A stretch of 64,000 nt of DNA from Phaeosaccion multiseriatum (GCA_965112735.1 OZ218952.1:5642001-5706000); one strand, 5' to 3'. Positions 35,163 to 47,305 are shown, numbered from the stretch's first letter. Notes: generated from the sequence alone by a model not told the origin. Made by a program: numbers and translations.

Positions 35163-35396
35163 CTGGTGCTGCGGCGGCTGGTGCTGATGGTGCTGCTGGT
35201 GATGCTGCTGATGGTGCTGCTGGTGGGCATTGTGGGGATGAGCTAAGTCTGGGGGAGGCGGGTGTGGGTGCTCCGGGGGACGCTGGTGCTGGTGCTGCTC
35301 AGGAGGAGGAGTAGGGTGCTGAAGGCCCGTCCCTGCTGCTGCAGCGACGTCTTGAGATCGAGGGGCGTGGGATCCCCATCGATTGCGCCTCCCCAT
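31363..35396 (-). CDS. Gln/His-rich low-complexity protein, 2 or 3 exons
   Basis: Exon 1 (35396-33313) starts MGRRNRWGSHAPRSQD and is dominated by Gln, His and Pro. A less repetitive core holds PLVGIPRTKQPRADGGRQLK and GIPRSTSKWQGPRGSAA. Exon 2 (33000-31846) continues with Ala, Gln, Gly and Glu runs around DRRRHAPHMYSPPQVNQAGM and a basic EWTEAEWDAREGG region. The frame can end at TAA 31844-31842, or the donor CAACAG|GTAAGG at the same place can join exon 3 (31585-31363), adding 74 residues that end ANRLRWLAPELAWAFPRLRI. Total is about 1080 or 1154 residues. Composition resembles transcriptional co-regulators and prion-like RNA-binding proteins, but no domain was recognised. Exon 1 contains an internal duplication. 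Confidence 0.6.
33566..34230 (-). repeat. CTG/TGC-rich block coding Gln and His runs
   Basis: Long stretches of CTG, with GTG and TGG interruptions, occur at about 33566-33600, 33704-33790 and 34066-34230 within exon 1 of the Q/H-rich gene. A second block lies near 34850-35170. Confidence 0.9.
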
Positions 35397-35637
35397 CTGC
35401 CCTCCGCTCTACGATATCGCTCTACTATAAAGCTCGAAGATCCCTTTGATTTATTGAGGGGAAAGGTTGGTTCTCTACCCTCTCTTCACAGACGCCGATC
35501 AATTCGTGTAGCCTTACCAGCCTTTTAAAAAGCCTTTTTTCTTTTTTCTTTTTTTAACGGCAAGCTTTTCAATGACTCTATAACTGAAACCCAGAGCTCC
35601 AGCCTGACCACATCCCACACTCTCTCTGCTCTGAGCT

Positions 35638-37881
35638 CTATGCACCAGTATCGAGCTCCTCCACTCTCTGAGCAAGCACTGCGTTGGTGTGTCGCGCAGC
35701 ATCAAGCTGCATGCTCTTCTCCGTTAACGCTGACTCAAGCCCGGCCACAACCCGCTCCAGCTCCTGCTGCTTCAATGCCATCGCTTCAGCCGAAGGTGAA
35801 TCACTAGCCTTCAGCTGGCCTTCAGTTTCGGTTTGAGGCTCCTCCACGCCAGCGGCAGACGAGGAGGAGGGCGGCAGGATGGCGTCTATGAAAGACGACG
35901 AGGAGGAGCGCTTCCCGCCCTTGCCGCCCTTACCACTTCCCTTTCCTCCTCCTCCCCCCTTGCCCCCGCTTCCCGTTTGACTGTTCCGTGCCGCCTCTTG
36001 GAGGGCTTTGATAGTCTCGCGGTGTTCCTCTAGCTCGTCGCGGGCCGCATCCCTTTCCGCTCTCACCACAGCTACCTGTGAGTATGTACGTACGTTCGTA
36101 AGTGGGTGGTGACGAGAGCCCAGACACACTGCTTCTGTTTCGAAACTTTTGAACTTTTCGCGTCTACGCCTTGTGCAGGGAGTGCCCAATGGTACGCAGT
36201 ACCTAATGGCAAAGAGGGCCTTCGAGGGGCTTCAAAAGCACCACACAAGAAATTACACCACTTCGCGGACAGCCACATGCCATGGGTCAACGCTACTCCT
36301 TACAAACCCATATAGTCACACTGTTCGTCCTGCCTCTACTCCACATGTCGACATACTCGACTCGACATGTCGACATGCTCCACTTCCCTACGTACCTGTA
36401 CGGACGCATTGTTGTCCGCCGCTTCCCGTTTGAGGTTGGCCGCCTTCTCCTTACCCAAGTCCTTGCGGAGAGAATCCACCCTGCAGCAACAGCAGTTGGT
36501 GATACAGCAGCCGGAGTAAGGGACAGAGGGACAGAGAGAGAAAGAGGGAGAGAGAGAGCGAGAAAGGAGTGATGAGCGTGTAGAGCGTGACGACAATAGC
36601 CCAAGACAGCCAAGCCCGGGGAGAGGAGTTCACATTAATGAGATACGCAACAGGCCACAACAGACAGGCAGCCGCGCCGCCCCGCACCTCCTAAGAAGTC
36701 AGTCAGCGAGTCAGGGAGTCAGTCAGTCAGTCAGTCAGTCAGTCAGTCAGTCAGTCAGTCAGTCAGTCAGTCGATCAGTGAGTGAGTGAGTGAGTTATTC
36801 AGTCACCAGTCAGCCAGTCAGTCAGCGAGTCAGTGCGTCAGTCAGTCAAACAGTCAGTCAGTCATCCCCCGCACCTCCTTGTGAGCGAGTTCTTCTGCGT
36901 GAGCAGCTCGTCCACTTGCTCCTTCAGCGCGAGGGCCTTCGCACTGCCGTGGTCGATCTGAGCTTTGGCCTCTCCCACTGCCTCAGATGCCCTCTTCTCG
37001 GCCAACATAAGCCTGTGTGTGCGTGTGAGTGTATGTATGTATGTATGTATGTATGTATGTATGTATGTATGTATGTATGTATGTATGTATGTATGTATGT
37101 ATGTATGCATGTATGTATGTATATATGTATGTATGCATGTATGTATGTATGTATGTATGTGTGTGTGTTTCAGTGGACGGGAGGTAGGATGGCAGTGGGT
37201 GGGGGTGGGTGGGGTGGGGTGGTTGTTGTGAGGTCAAGCGTGTCTCGTGGGGCCACCCTGGCAGGCATACAAGGCCACACACGGCTTGGGGTCGAGGCTG
37301 CGCTTCATATCACTCTACACCACACCACACCAGGCCGCACCACACCACACCACACCCCACAACACACCATGACACATCCCGCAAAGCTGACACCTGACAC
37401 CTGATATCTTACGCCTGACACCTGATACCTCACCTGTTCGTGAGCTCTTCCACAACCTTGGCGCGCTCCTCCGCCGCGGCTTTGAGCTCCTTGTGGTGTA
37501 CCTTACCAAGCTCCTCCAGTGCCAAAAGCTTCTCTTGCTGGGCAGCGGCCTCAGAGGCCAGCCTGACTTCGCTCTCCTCTCTGCGTGACGACGCCGCTTG
37601 TTTGACAGTGGCCAGCTCTTCTCTAAGCGCGTCTCCTTCGCTCTTGAGCGCGTCTCTCTCGCTCTCCTGCAGCCGCAAATGATTCGGATAGACGGGAAGA
37701 CGAATCACAAAATGTCAGATTAAGACTTCTCCTTCGGTGCGGTACCACGAAGCAAAAAAGCACCACCCCTTCCCTTCTCTTCTCTTCCCTTTCCCCCAGA
37801 ACAGCTACACGCCACCCCTTCCCTTCCCTTCTCTTCCCTTTCCCCCAGAACAGCTCGGCGTTTCCATCCCCCGTCCCTCGC

Positions 37882-37926
<45 letters not shown>

Positions 37927-40900
37927 GTCTGTCTTTCTCACTCACACTCACACTCACCGTCTTTTGTAGCCTCTCCGTCAAGTCGCGTACCTCCTCCGCC
38001 AGCTCCTCCTTCCTCTTCTCCTCCTGCTCAAGCCTCTCCGCGTCCTTCCTCCTTTCCACCCTTAGCGCGGCCACCTCCTCAATATGCTCGTTCTTGTGCT
38101 GCACCTCCCCCTTGAGCTGCGACTTTAACTCCTTCAGTCTGGCGTTGTACTCCATATCTGCCTGCTCCGTCTGCTTCATCAGCAGCTTGACTTGGGTCTC
38201 CACTTGTCTGTGGGGGTCGGGGTGGGGGCCCGGGCAGGCGGGGGGAGGGGCAGGGGGGTGAGGGTGGGGGCGCCGGGCGAGGTAAGTGTAACGGGAGTTG
38301 GAAGGTGCGGGCCATGGAAGGGAGAGGAAGAGAGATGCAGCAGAGGTGGCAGGCAGTGTGGAAGGCAGAGCGAATGGAGAGAGAGGGGGGGGGGGGGAGG
38401 GAGGAGACAGACAGAAGAGAGAGAGAGAGAGAGAGAGAGAAGGAGAGCCGATTGGGAGGGAGGGAGTTGGAGCGGTGCCACTCGCAGTCGGAACCCTTCC
38501 TTCCCTTCCCCTACCACCTTTACCCTACCCTACCTGTGCTTGACTTGCGCATCGTCCCTCTGCCGCTCGAGGTCTAGAGCGAGCTTCTGAGTCCTTTGCA
38601 ATGCAGACTTGGACTCCTCCCAGCTCGAAACCACGCTGGAGAGCGACATGAGGGCCGGGGAGAGGGGCGGAGAAGACGTCGTAGAGCCTCCCTTACCGTC
38701 CTCCTCGCTCTCCACCACACTGACGCGTCGGCGACGGCTGTACTCTTCTCGTGAAGACTGGCCCATCCCCAATGGCAGTCCTAGCAGTCCTAACCGTCCC
38801 AGCCCCGCCCCCTCCTCTCGTCCGAGGCTGCCGCGTGGCTTCTCCTCCCCAAAGAAAGAAGAAAGGCGCCTTGCTGCACCCGCGTGAGTCTCCTGCTGCT
38901 GTTCGGCGTCCGTGCCATTCTCCTCCCCCTCCCCCTCCGCCGCCGAGCGGGGCTGCGCAACACCTCCCTCTCCCTCCTCCTCTTCCTCCTTGTTGTGCGA
39001 ACTCCTTCTCTTCCCAAACTGCCCCACCGACTCCCTGCGATCGGGCTCTGGCCCAGACGTCGCATCACCGCCCCCCTCCGTCCCACCCTCCTCCTCCTCC
39101 TCCTCCTCCTCCTCCTCCTCCTCCTCCTCCTCCTCCTCCTCCTCCTCCTTCCTCTCCTCCTTCTCCTTCTCTGTCTCCTCCTCCTCCTCCTCCTCCTCGT
39201 GCTCTCGGCCGTTCCAAGTCCTCTGTGGGGAGCCAAACCAGTCCTCCTCTTGGAAGCCCCCGTTCCTCTTGCCTAGCCTGTCCGTCACAGAAGAAGGAGT
39301 GGAGCCTTCAGACTGCTGAGCACGCCCCCCCTTCTCTGCGCGTTCCTTCTTCCTGAGGAGGAGGTGCCTGCATTGGTCTTCGTCCACGACCACTCCCTCC
39401 CCAAGCGCCTGTACCACACACAGGACAGGGATAGACAGAGGGGATATCAGGACGAAGAGCGGGGGGCGGGGAGGCAAAAGCCGGAGAGAAGTGGCCACTT
39501 CGCGTCCAAGGAAAGTCGATCCAGCAAGGTGAAGACGAACACCAACACACCGCATTTCGATCAAGTCGGCTCGCCTCGCCATCCCATTCCGCCCTCTCCT
39601 CCGGCCTTCTGCGGGGAAGGAAAGCTCTCAAGCCATGCCATGCCACACCACAGCAGTTGGTGATACACCATAGCACACCACACACCCGTTGTCTCCACTT
39701 TCGGATGAGTAACACGATCATGTCCCTTGCGTCTGGCGACGCCGCGATACACTGTGAACGGTGGAGAGGGCAAGGTTAGAGGGGGGGTAGGTCGAGAGGT
39801 CCAGTGTAACGTCAGCAGGAGAAAGAACGACAGGACGAGGGCTGTTCGCAGGCACAGCCGTCGTTGGGCTGTTCGCAGGCACAGCCGTCGTTTCCTGGCC
39901 ATTGGTTTTACACCGCAGAGGCAAGCCTCTCGTCCCTTCGTCTGTTCGCTCAAGCCGACATCCTCCTCCTCCTCCTCCTCCTCCCCCAACTAAGCGTGTT
40001 CCTCTTGATTCCGTTCTGCCGCTCATATCCTACCCAACCCTACCCTACCTACGCTACCCTACCCACTCTACCCCGCCCTGTCCTACCCTACCCCACCCTG
40101 TCCTACTCTACTCTTCTCTCTCCTTCCTTCCTCTCTCCCATACCGTACCCTCCCCTCCCCTCCCCTCCCCTAACTTATCCTACCCTCCCCTAACCCACCC
40201 TACCTGGTACATCTGGTCCTTGGGGCTGGGTTCGTCTCCGTCGTCAAAGTGCACATCGAAGCGACATTGGTAGCCAACTGTGACCCTCAAGTGCGGAGAA
40301 TAAGACGCCCGCTTGAGCACCTCGCCCTTCCCTCCTTGGAGAGGCACTGAGGACTTTGATGGGGTCGAGATTTCAGTTTCGCTGCTACCCGCTTGTTGTG
40401 TGAAAGGAGTGACCCCTGCAAGAGAAGCAGGGGTTACCGGAGCAGGTGCCACATCGTCCCTCTCCACCTCTTCCCCGTCCTTCACCTTCTTCACCTCCAC
40501 CACCTCCTCCTCCCCCTCCTCCCCCTCCTCCTCCTCCTCCTCCTCCTCCCCGTCCGTCACCTCCTTCACCTCCTCCTCCTCCTCCTCCTCCTCCTCCTCC
40601 TCCTCCTCCTCCTCCTTCATGTCCTTCACCTCCTTCACCTCCTCCACCTCCTCCCCATCCCCGCCACCGCCACCACCACCACCACGAGCACTACCGGCGG
40701 CAGAAGCAGCAGAAGGGGGCGTCAAGGCAAAGGCAAACCCCATATCTGAGGCGGCCGAGGCGATCTTAATGATCTCAACCCCCTCCGTCTCAGACACCCG
40801 CAGCGTGTAATCGTATGTAACCCCCGCAGAAACCGAACCCGAGCCCGAGCCCGAGCCCCCCTGGGGAGCCGCCCCCGCGCCCAGCCCAAGCCTCCCGGGG

Positions 40901-43753
40901 GACAGCCGCGCCCCTGCCCCTGCCCCTGCACCTGATCTGCTCTCTTCCTTCCCCTGAGATCCCGTGTACACCACAGGGATGTCGATATCGCCGAAAAGCG
41001 CCACACGAGCCTTCTCGTACTTGGCCATCTCTGCCTCCACCGCGGGACTCACAGGCACGGGTCCAAACTCTGCAAAGCCCAAGCTGTCCGCCGCACCTTC
41101 CTCCTCCTCCTCGCTGTCGTCGTCCTCTCCGTCTCCATCTCCGTCTCTGTCTTGGTCCTCATCGTCGTCTTGGCTGTGCATCCACGTGCTCAGCCCTCTA
41201 TTCTGCGAGCCTACACCACCTGAGCCGCCACCTCCACCTGATGCTGCTACTGCCCGCCCCCCCCCTCCTGCCCCTCCTCCCGCCCCTCCTCCCCACCCGC
41301 TCGCGCCGCCTTCTCGGCTCGGCTCCTCCTCCTTCTTCTCGAGAACGACGCTTGTTTTGAGACAGATTCGACCCCCCACATCGTCCGCCGTCGGGATGTA
41401 ACACGCGCCGCTCACACCACTGAGGGCCTCGAAGGGCTTTCCCTCCCGGGCCCTCATCCACTCCATCTTGAGCAGGGGCGCATCGTCCCCTGCCCCGAGC
41501 AAGAAGCGGTGGCTGGAGCTCCTCGTCAGCCCTACACGACAGAGAGAGCGAGAGAGAGAGCGAGAGAGAGAGAGGGGGGAGGGGGGGGGATTGAGAGAGA
41601 ACAAAGAGGAGAGGGAGAGCGAGAAGGGAGCAGAGCAATGATAAGCGAGAGAGTCACCACCATGGGGGGTCTCTGCTCTGCGCGTCAACAGAGCTCGTGG
41701 GTACATATACACCTACCCTTACTCCACACCTGCCATCCAATATCCCCCATACCCCATGCCCATATACCTGTCCGCGCAACGAGAATGCCCTCCTCGAGCT
41801 CCAGAGTGATGTTCTGGAAAGATGCCCTGAGCTCCTTGCGGCGCCGCTGCCGAAGCCGTCGCTGCTCTCGGGCCTCCTCTAGGCTCTTCTGCTCACGATG
41901 CGAGGAGGGAGGGAGGGAGGGAGGGAGGGAAAGGAGGGAGGGGGGGAGAGAGGGGGGGGCGGATGGAGGGAGGAAGGGGAGCTTTTGTTATGTATGCAGG
42001 GGGTGAGGGGCGAGGGTGAGAGGGGAGCTTTGGTCATGTACACACACACGCACACACACACACACACGCACACTCACCTGCTCCTTCAGCCGCTGCTGCC
42101 TGCGTGTGGGGCTGAGCTCTGCGAGCCCGTTGAGGCCGTTACTCATCGCTGTGCTCACTCCCCCTGGTGCCTTGGTGAGCTCCTTCACCACCCCCTCCAG
42201 CCGGTCCTTCACAGAGAAGTTCCCTTCGCACCACGGCATAGTACCGCACAGAGTACAGAAGAGCACACATAGCACAGCATAGCAAAGGAAGAAGGGACGA
42301 CATGGCCGCTGTGAGGGGGGACTGGGGACCGACGCAACTCAGCTCTCTCTCTCGCGGTGTCTTTCTCGCGCCCTCTCTCTCGTTTTCTCTCTCTCTCTCG
42401 CTCTCTCTCAACCTCTTGTTCCTCGCTCGCTCTCGCTCTTACTCTCTCTCCCCATCCACACCAGCACACTCTTCCAAAGGGGATGGGTATGTCATCACAC
42501 AGCTCTCCCTTCTGTCTCTCTCTCTTTCCCTCTCTCTCTCTCCCTCACTCCCCACAATCACACTCACCCATTTCTCCAAAGGCTGGCCGCATGAAGCGCG
42601 ATGAAAAGTTCTTCCACCCTCCACCTCCCACTCCTCCTGAGCCGCCTGCCGAGATCCAGCACGCACGCGCACACACACACATATATAGAGCGGTTGAGGC
42701 GGTAAGGTCACATGACTGGGACAAGACGCGGAGGTACGCGCACTCTTCCTGTCCCCTATCTACCGTATCCAACAAGGCACCTTACCTGCTCTCTCCCCGT
42801 CCCCGGCTGCGGGCCCGTCCAAGCCGCTCAAGCTCAAGTTGACCCTTTGGAAGAGCCCTGCCGCGGTCTCCCCCCCGTCCGCAGCCGCCGCTGCAGCCGA
42901 GTCCGCCGTATTGCGCAGAGTCTCCACTGAGGAGTACGGTCAGGGTTGAGCAGGGCGATAGGGAGAGGGGTGGGCAGAGAGAGAGCAGACTGATGTCAGG
43001 CCAGCTCTAGAGCAGGGAAGTTGTGGCAACGAGGCGGCAAGGAAGGCCTCGCCTTCATCAGGACAGAACGACAGACACACACACACATAGACATGCTAGC
43101 CAACACAACAAGCAGGAGCTCGAACACGAGGCCTCTTGTCAGCCCCACCCCCATCTGAAAGCCCCCCCCCTCGCCTAATTGCTCTTGACAGAGCAAAATC
43201 TGTGGGGCCCACAGACGGACACCCCCACCCCCATCAACACCAACCTGCTGCAGAGCCGAGCTCTTCCAGGGCAGAAGTGAAGGAGGCGGAGTGGATGCGA
43301 GCTCTCGACGACAATGGAATAGGGGCAGCAGCAGCAGCAGCAGCAGCAGTACCAGGGGAGCTGCGTGATCGAGCCATAGCGGGAGGTGGGGCAGACGACA
43401 CTGACAACGGTTCCATACCAAGGGCAGCTGGAGGGTGGCGCAGGAGACACACACAGAGAGAGAGAGGCACATAGAGGAAAGAGAGCAGGCAGGCGCTGTC
43501 AATGAGAAAGCGCGCCGGGGTGGTTCTGGTGATGTGTCCCACCTTGAAAGGCGTCCTGAACGTCGGCGCCTAAGTCGTCGTCACCACTCTCCTCTCCTCT
43601 CTCGCCCTCCTCGCTGTCGCTGCCGTGCTCCCCATCTCCGTCGCCCTCCTCGCTTGAGACGCTTTCCTGGTCTTCGTCCTTCTCCCCCGCGGCGAGCAAG
43701 CAAATCTCATCGTCAGAGGTTACTGCACCGGGACGTGGAGAGGAGTCTTCCAT
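35638..43753 (-). CDS. Coiled-coil protein with an AIR9/SCAB-like Ig-type domain, 13 exons, 1408 residues
   Basis: Exons on the minus strand are 43753-43543, 43427-43245, 42926-42786, 42645-42568, 42223-42078, 41888-41768, 41531-40204, 39408-38534, 38207-37958, 37666-37434, 37012-36875, 36480-36396 and 36075-35638; phases fit at all twelve junctions. The N-terminus is acidic (MEDSSPRPGAVTSDDEICLL). Exon 6 is a basic helix. Exon 7 holds LKMEWMRAREGKPFEALSGV, SGACYIPTADDVGGRICLKT and LGFAEFGPVPVSPAVEAEMA, the pattern of A9/Ig-like domains of AIR9 and SCAB-type cytoskeletal proteins, followed by a second beta-rich region (VTYDYTLRVSETEGVEIIKI, then YSPHLRVTVGYQCRFDVHF). Exons 8-13 are long coiled coil with Glu-rich inserts. 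A microtubule- or actin-linked scaffold is the likely role, by inference. Introns carry (CAGT)n, (TATG)n and (CTACC)n repeats. Confidence 0.75.
36717..36850. repeat. (CAGT)n tetranucleotide microsatellite
   Basis: Tandem cagt units with interruptions, inside the intron between exons 12 and 11 of the coiled-coil gene. Confidence 0.95.
37025..37165. repeat. (TATG)n tetranucleotide microsatellite
   Basis: More than thirty tatg units with a few tgca and tata variants, directly next to the 3' splice site of exon 11 of the coiled-coil gene. Confidence 0.95.
40025..40204. repeat. CTACC/CCCTA pentanucleotide-rich intron segment
   Basis: Degenerate ctacc units, the complement of the GGGTA array at 31010-31165, abut exon 7 of the coiled-coil gene. 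They form the 5' part of its intron on the minus strand. Confidence 0.85.
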
Positions 43754-43794
43754 GAGAGAGGTAGAAGACAGAGACAGAGAGACAGAAGGGGAGG

Positions 43795-43832
<38 letters not shown>

Positions 43833-44189
43833 AGAGCGGAAAGATTGGTTGGATTTGTGGTGGATATCTCTCTATCTCCAGCTCGAACAGTGCATCCACA
43901 GGTCTGCCTCCTTGCGTTCAGTACATGAAGACAGACACGGAGAAGACAGGGAAGAACGAACGAACGACCCTTAAATAAAAAAAAGTGGAGAGAACGCGGG
44001 CATTGGCATTCAAACCAGATCCAAAAAACATCGAGGTGCTCGAGAATAAGTAGAGGCCAGAAAGGCAGGAGGGGGGCTACGGCCCAGAAGCCAGGAGCCA
44101 GAAAAAAAAAAAACTTAACTATAACTGGGGGCGACAGAGATATACAAATAGTTTCATTTAGTACACGAAAGACTCGGCCAACAGTCCTT
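43754..44189. other. Intergenic region between two minus-strand genes
   Basis: Contains a (GA)n run at 43800-43830 and short poly-A tracts near 43977 and 44103. It should hold the promoter of the coiled-coil gene and the 3' end of the RPAIN-like gene. Nothing else recognised. Confidence 0.6.
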
Positions 44190-45789
44190 CTACAGCACGA
44201 TTTGGCGGAAGGTGCAGTGGTCGCAGCTGGCCCAAAGGAACGTCACACCGCACACATTATCGCTGGCCTCGTCCACGCTGAACTGGACAGAGCGCTTGCA
44301 CGAGCCGCCATTGGACTCGCTGTGGCACGCGAACGCATCCGCCATCTGTATTCACATGCACAAGCATGCAGCGCAACAGGGGGTGTGGGGGGGGGGCGGG
44401 GGGGGCGAGGAAGGAGGCAGAGAGATAAGGAGCTGGTTAGACCCCGATCACTGCACCTAAGCCCAAACGCTGCCGTTGTCAAGCGCATCTCGCCCGGATA
44501 TATATGGCGGATTTGTCTCTCACCCTCTGCCCGTCAGACACCCTTGAGAGCACCGCTTCCTACCGCAGTGCCGCGCACCAATCGATGTTCCCGTGTGCAC
44601 AGGACAGGGACAACACACTCCCTCCCTCCTGTCCCTCCAGCCTGCACAGACCCCGCCCTCCCGAGCTTGAGGATGACCCCCTCTCGCCCCTACCCTCCCC
44701 CCGACTCTCCCCTCCAGCCCCCCCCCCCATGCGACTTACCATCTCTCTCAAGTGGACGAGCGTGAGCCCGTCAAAGCCCAAGTCGAGCTTCAAACCGCAC
44801 CGGCACAGAATACTGCTGAGGTGCTGCTTGAGCTCCCAGCGCTGGCACACAGGACACACCACTCTTTCCTCTTCCCCTCTCCCCCCCGCCTCCTGCTGCC
44901 GCAACTCGTCCTCCTCGAAGCTTTGAATGTCGCACTCCGTGGCCTCGTCTTCCAGAAGCTGAGAGGGAGGGAGGGAGGGAGGGAGGGAGGGAGGGAGGGA
45001 GGGAGGGAGGGAGGGAGGAAGGGAGGGGGAAGGCGAAGAAAGTGTCAACGCAAGCGTGCGTGCCTTTCCCCCATCCCAGTCCCCTTGGCCCTCCTAGCCC
45101 TAACCTTTCAGCCCCCCTCCCTCCCCTCCCAATCCTTCCCACCTTTTGCTGCTCGTACTCCGCGACATCGTCGCTGAGGGACTGCTCGAGGGCGAGGACA
45201 AGCTCGAGCCTGTCGTCCTCTGAAAGGAGCCAAATGTCGTCCTCCTCGTAGTAACCAACGTCATATTGGCCTTGCAGTCCCCCAAATTCATCCTCCTGCA
45301 CTCCCATGTCCTCTGCAGGAAGAGAGAGGGGGGGGAGGGGGGAGAAACACAGCTCAGCAAAAACACGAACGCCTCCTCACCGCGAGGAGGAACTTCTTTT
45401 CTGTCTCCACTGGCGTCACCACCACCAAAGGCAGAAGTGTCCTACCCTGTTCGCATCACCTTACCATCTTGCTGGTAGGCCTCCCTGTACTTTTGCTCTT
45501 CGAGCTCCTCCCCCATCAGGCCCTCCGCCTCCCCGTCTCCCACATCCCCCCCCCCGCCGCCCTCCCCTCGGCCGTCACTGTCGTCTGGTGGCCGAGGTGG
45601 AGGCGATCCGCTCAAGCCCCGTAGCTTCTGAAGCAGATTTCTTCTGTGCTTCTTGGAGTGGGCAAGGCAGCGTCTCCTCAACCCGTCCTTCTCCACCGCG
45701 CTCAGCTCTGTCTTTTGCTCCCCCTCTGTCTCTACGTCCCCACCAGACTTCCGGCGTCGCCACTCCGCCGACTTAACCCCCACCCTCAT
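44190..45789 (-). CDS. RPAIN: RPA-interacting protein (RPAIN/RIP-alpha-like), 4 exons, 289 residues
   Basis: RPAIN-family proteins bind replication protein A and help carry it into the nucleus. Exons 45789-45465, 45312-45143, 44958-44740 and 44345-44190 share one frame. Exon 1 has a basic N-terminal segment (LAHSKKHRRNLLQKLRGLSG), exon 2 an acidic helix (DDRLELVLALEQSLSDDVAE), and exons 3-4 the C-terminal zinc domain: VVCPVCQRWELKQ, ILCRCGLKLDL, LTLVHLREM, then CHSESNGG, FSVDEAS and ASCDHCTFRQIVL at the C-terminus. The four Cys/His pairs match the RIP C-terminal zinc finger. It is a little longer than animal RPAIN (about 220 residues) because of the acidic/Gly linkers. Start chosen at the first ATG with a typical basic N-terminus. 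Confidence 0.82.
44967..45017. repeat. (GGGA)n microsatellite
   Basis: About twelve gggagggagg units next to the 3' splice site of exon 3 of the RPAIN-like gene, forming its polypyrimidine tract on the minus strand. Confidence 0.95.
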
Positions 45790-45910
45790 GTATCTACCAA
45801 CTCCTAGCGAGGGGGGGGGGGGATATCGGGGGGGGGAAATAAAAACCCCGAGAGAGATTTTGATTATTTTACTTTTAGGCAAGGTTGAGGGAATTTCCTC
45901 CCTCCACACA

Positions 45911-47305
45911 TTAGTGGTCCTCCTCCTGGGAGCAGAAGCAGGGGTGGCCGGACTCGTGAACGAAAGCGGTGATGGCCCTGCACAGCTCCGGCCGCCTGTT
46001 GAGGGGGCAGTTGTTCTGGCTCAGACCTCCCGCAAGACGCAGGGTCTCTGGGCAGCTCCACCGGTCCCACTCACACCGCACTGCCTCTGATCGGAGCCAC
46101 TTGAGGATGGGCAAATGGCCGTAATACACAGAGTTGAAGCACAGAGACAGGTCCCACCTGCACAGGTCACGCGCGTTGCTGTGCAGCCACTGGGCGGCGT
46201 GGAGCTGCCCGCCCTGCACGGCTTCCAACACGCCCCTGTCCCACCCCTGCCGGCCCCCCAGCTCTTCGATGTGCTCCTGCACCAGAGGGTGGCAGATAAG
46301 CCACTCCAGGACGGGCGTGTGTCCGTACCGACAGGCCTGTAGCCACACCGATGCGTCGAAGGGGGCGTTTACTTCCTCCGACAGAAGCCAACGCAGCTTC
46401 TCCAAATCGCCCACCGCCGCCGCCACTGCCGTCACGGAGGAGTCCCACTTACACTGCTCCTTCTCCTTCCCCTCCTCCCTCAGCCACTTGAGAATGATAA
46501 TCCCCTCCTTTGCGTTCCGAGCAGCTTGGGCGCACGTGCGTTCGTTCCAACAGCAGGCGGCCCCAGATGCCCGATTGCCCATCAAAGTCGCACTCGCCAT
46601 GTGGTAGACGGCCTTGTTTATCCACACATCACCCCATCGGGCCGCCGCTTCGAAGGTGCCTGGCGAGAAAACCATGCCATTTCTTGTGCTCCAGGAGATG
46701 CGGTCGATGCTCTCCACCACACTCTTCTGCGTCGTTCTGAGGGGAAAGTTGATCATATAGGCCTTCCTCCACTCCTTGCACACTTTCCCGATAAAAATGT
46801 ACTGGCCCCGGCCCACAAGCGGGATGATGAGGTGCCGAAACACCGCCTTCGTGGCCATCACCTTGTCGCAGGCTGAGGCGCGTCGGGGGGGGCAAGGCGG
46901 CGAGTTGTTGCTCTTGTCCTGAGGGGGTGGTGGCGGTTGTGTTGCTGCTGCTCCAGTTTGCCCACTCCGCCTGAGCAGAAGGAGATCCTTCTCTCTCAGC
47001 TGCCGCTTCTCCAGCTCGAGTCCCTCCAGCCTTCTCCAAAGCCTCTCCACTTCTGGTCCCTCCTGGCCACTCGCTTCAAGCTTCTGCTCTACCTCATCAA
47101 TCTTCCGAGCGGCCTTCTCGATCTCCTCCAATACCGTGCTCTGCGCCTGCACCTGCCGCGACTGCTGGTGCTTCGGCACAGGGTCTGGAGGAGGCACATT
47201 AGCTGCCACGCCCGCCATCCCCGCTGCAACATCTGCTTTCATGCCTCTTTTGCTGCCCGCCTCTTGATCAAAATATTTAACTTTCGCGTACGTCCGCCTT
47301 TTGTC
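45911..47305 (-). CDS. Ankyrin-repeat protein with F-box-like region (5' end unresolved)
   Basis: One open frame of 464 codons follows an acceptor at CTTTCCACAGCAG. The first in-frame Met is near 47242, so either that Met is used or a short 5' exon exists upstream. A coiled coil (VLEEIEKAARKIDEVEQKLE through LELEKRQLREKDLLLLRR) precedes an F-box-like segment (VFRHLIIPLVGRGQYIFIGK, then VCKEWRKAYM). The rest is divergent ankyrin repeats of the type with LKWLR and CEWD motifs (GDLEKLRWLLSEEVNAPFDA, YGHTPVLEWLICH, GGQLHAAQWLHSN, YGHLPILKWLRSEAVRCEWD). This class is common in brown algae, other stramenopiles and giant viruses. Function is likely protein-protein adaptor, possibly in SCF ligases if the F-box is real. 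Confidence 0.75.
   Translation of the reverse strand, partial: DKRRTYAKVKYFDQEAGSKRGMKADVAAGMAGVAANVPPPDPVPKHQQSRQVQAQSTVLEEIEKAARKIDEVEQKLEASGQEGPEVERLWRRLEGLELEKRQLREKDLLLLRRSGQTGAAATQPPPPPQDKSNNSPPCPPRRASACDKVMATKAVFRHLIIPLVGRGQYIFIGKVCKEWRKAYMINFPLRTTQKSVVESIDRISWSTRNGMVFSPGTFEAAARWGDVWINKAVYHMASATLMGNRASGAACCWNERTCAQAARNAKEGIIILKWLREEGKEKEQCKWDSSVTAVAAAVGDLEKLRWLLSEEVNAPFDASVWLQACRYGHTPVLEWLICHPLVQEHIEELGGRQGWDRGVLEAVQGGQLHAAQWLHSNARDLCRWDLSLCFNSVYYGHLPILKWLRSEAVRCEWDRWSCPETLRLAGGLSQNNCPLNRRPELCRAITAFVHESGHPCFCSQEEDH

Noticed and set aside
36345-36385. ACATGTCGACAT palindromes forming a possible hairpin
   Set aside because: Short (about 12 bp), within an intron, and much weaker than hairpins H1-H3.
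36965-37231. Tyr-Val-Cys-Met repeat peptide frames
   Set aside because: Translation of the (TATG)n microsatellite inside an intron of the coiled-coil gene.
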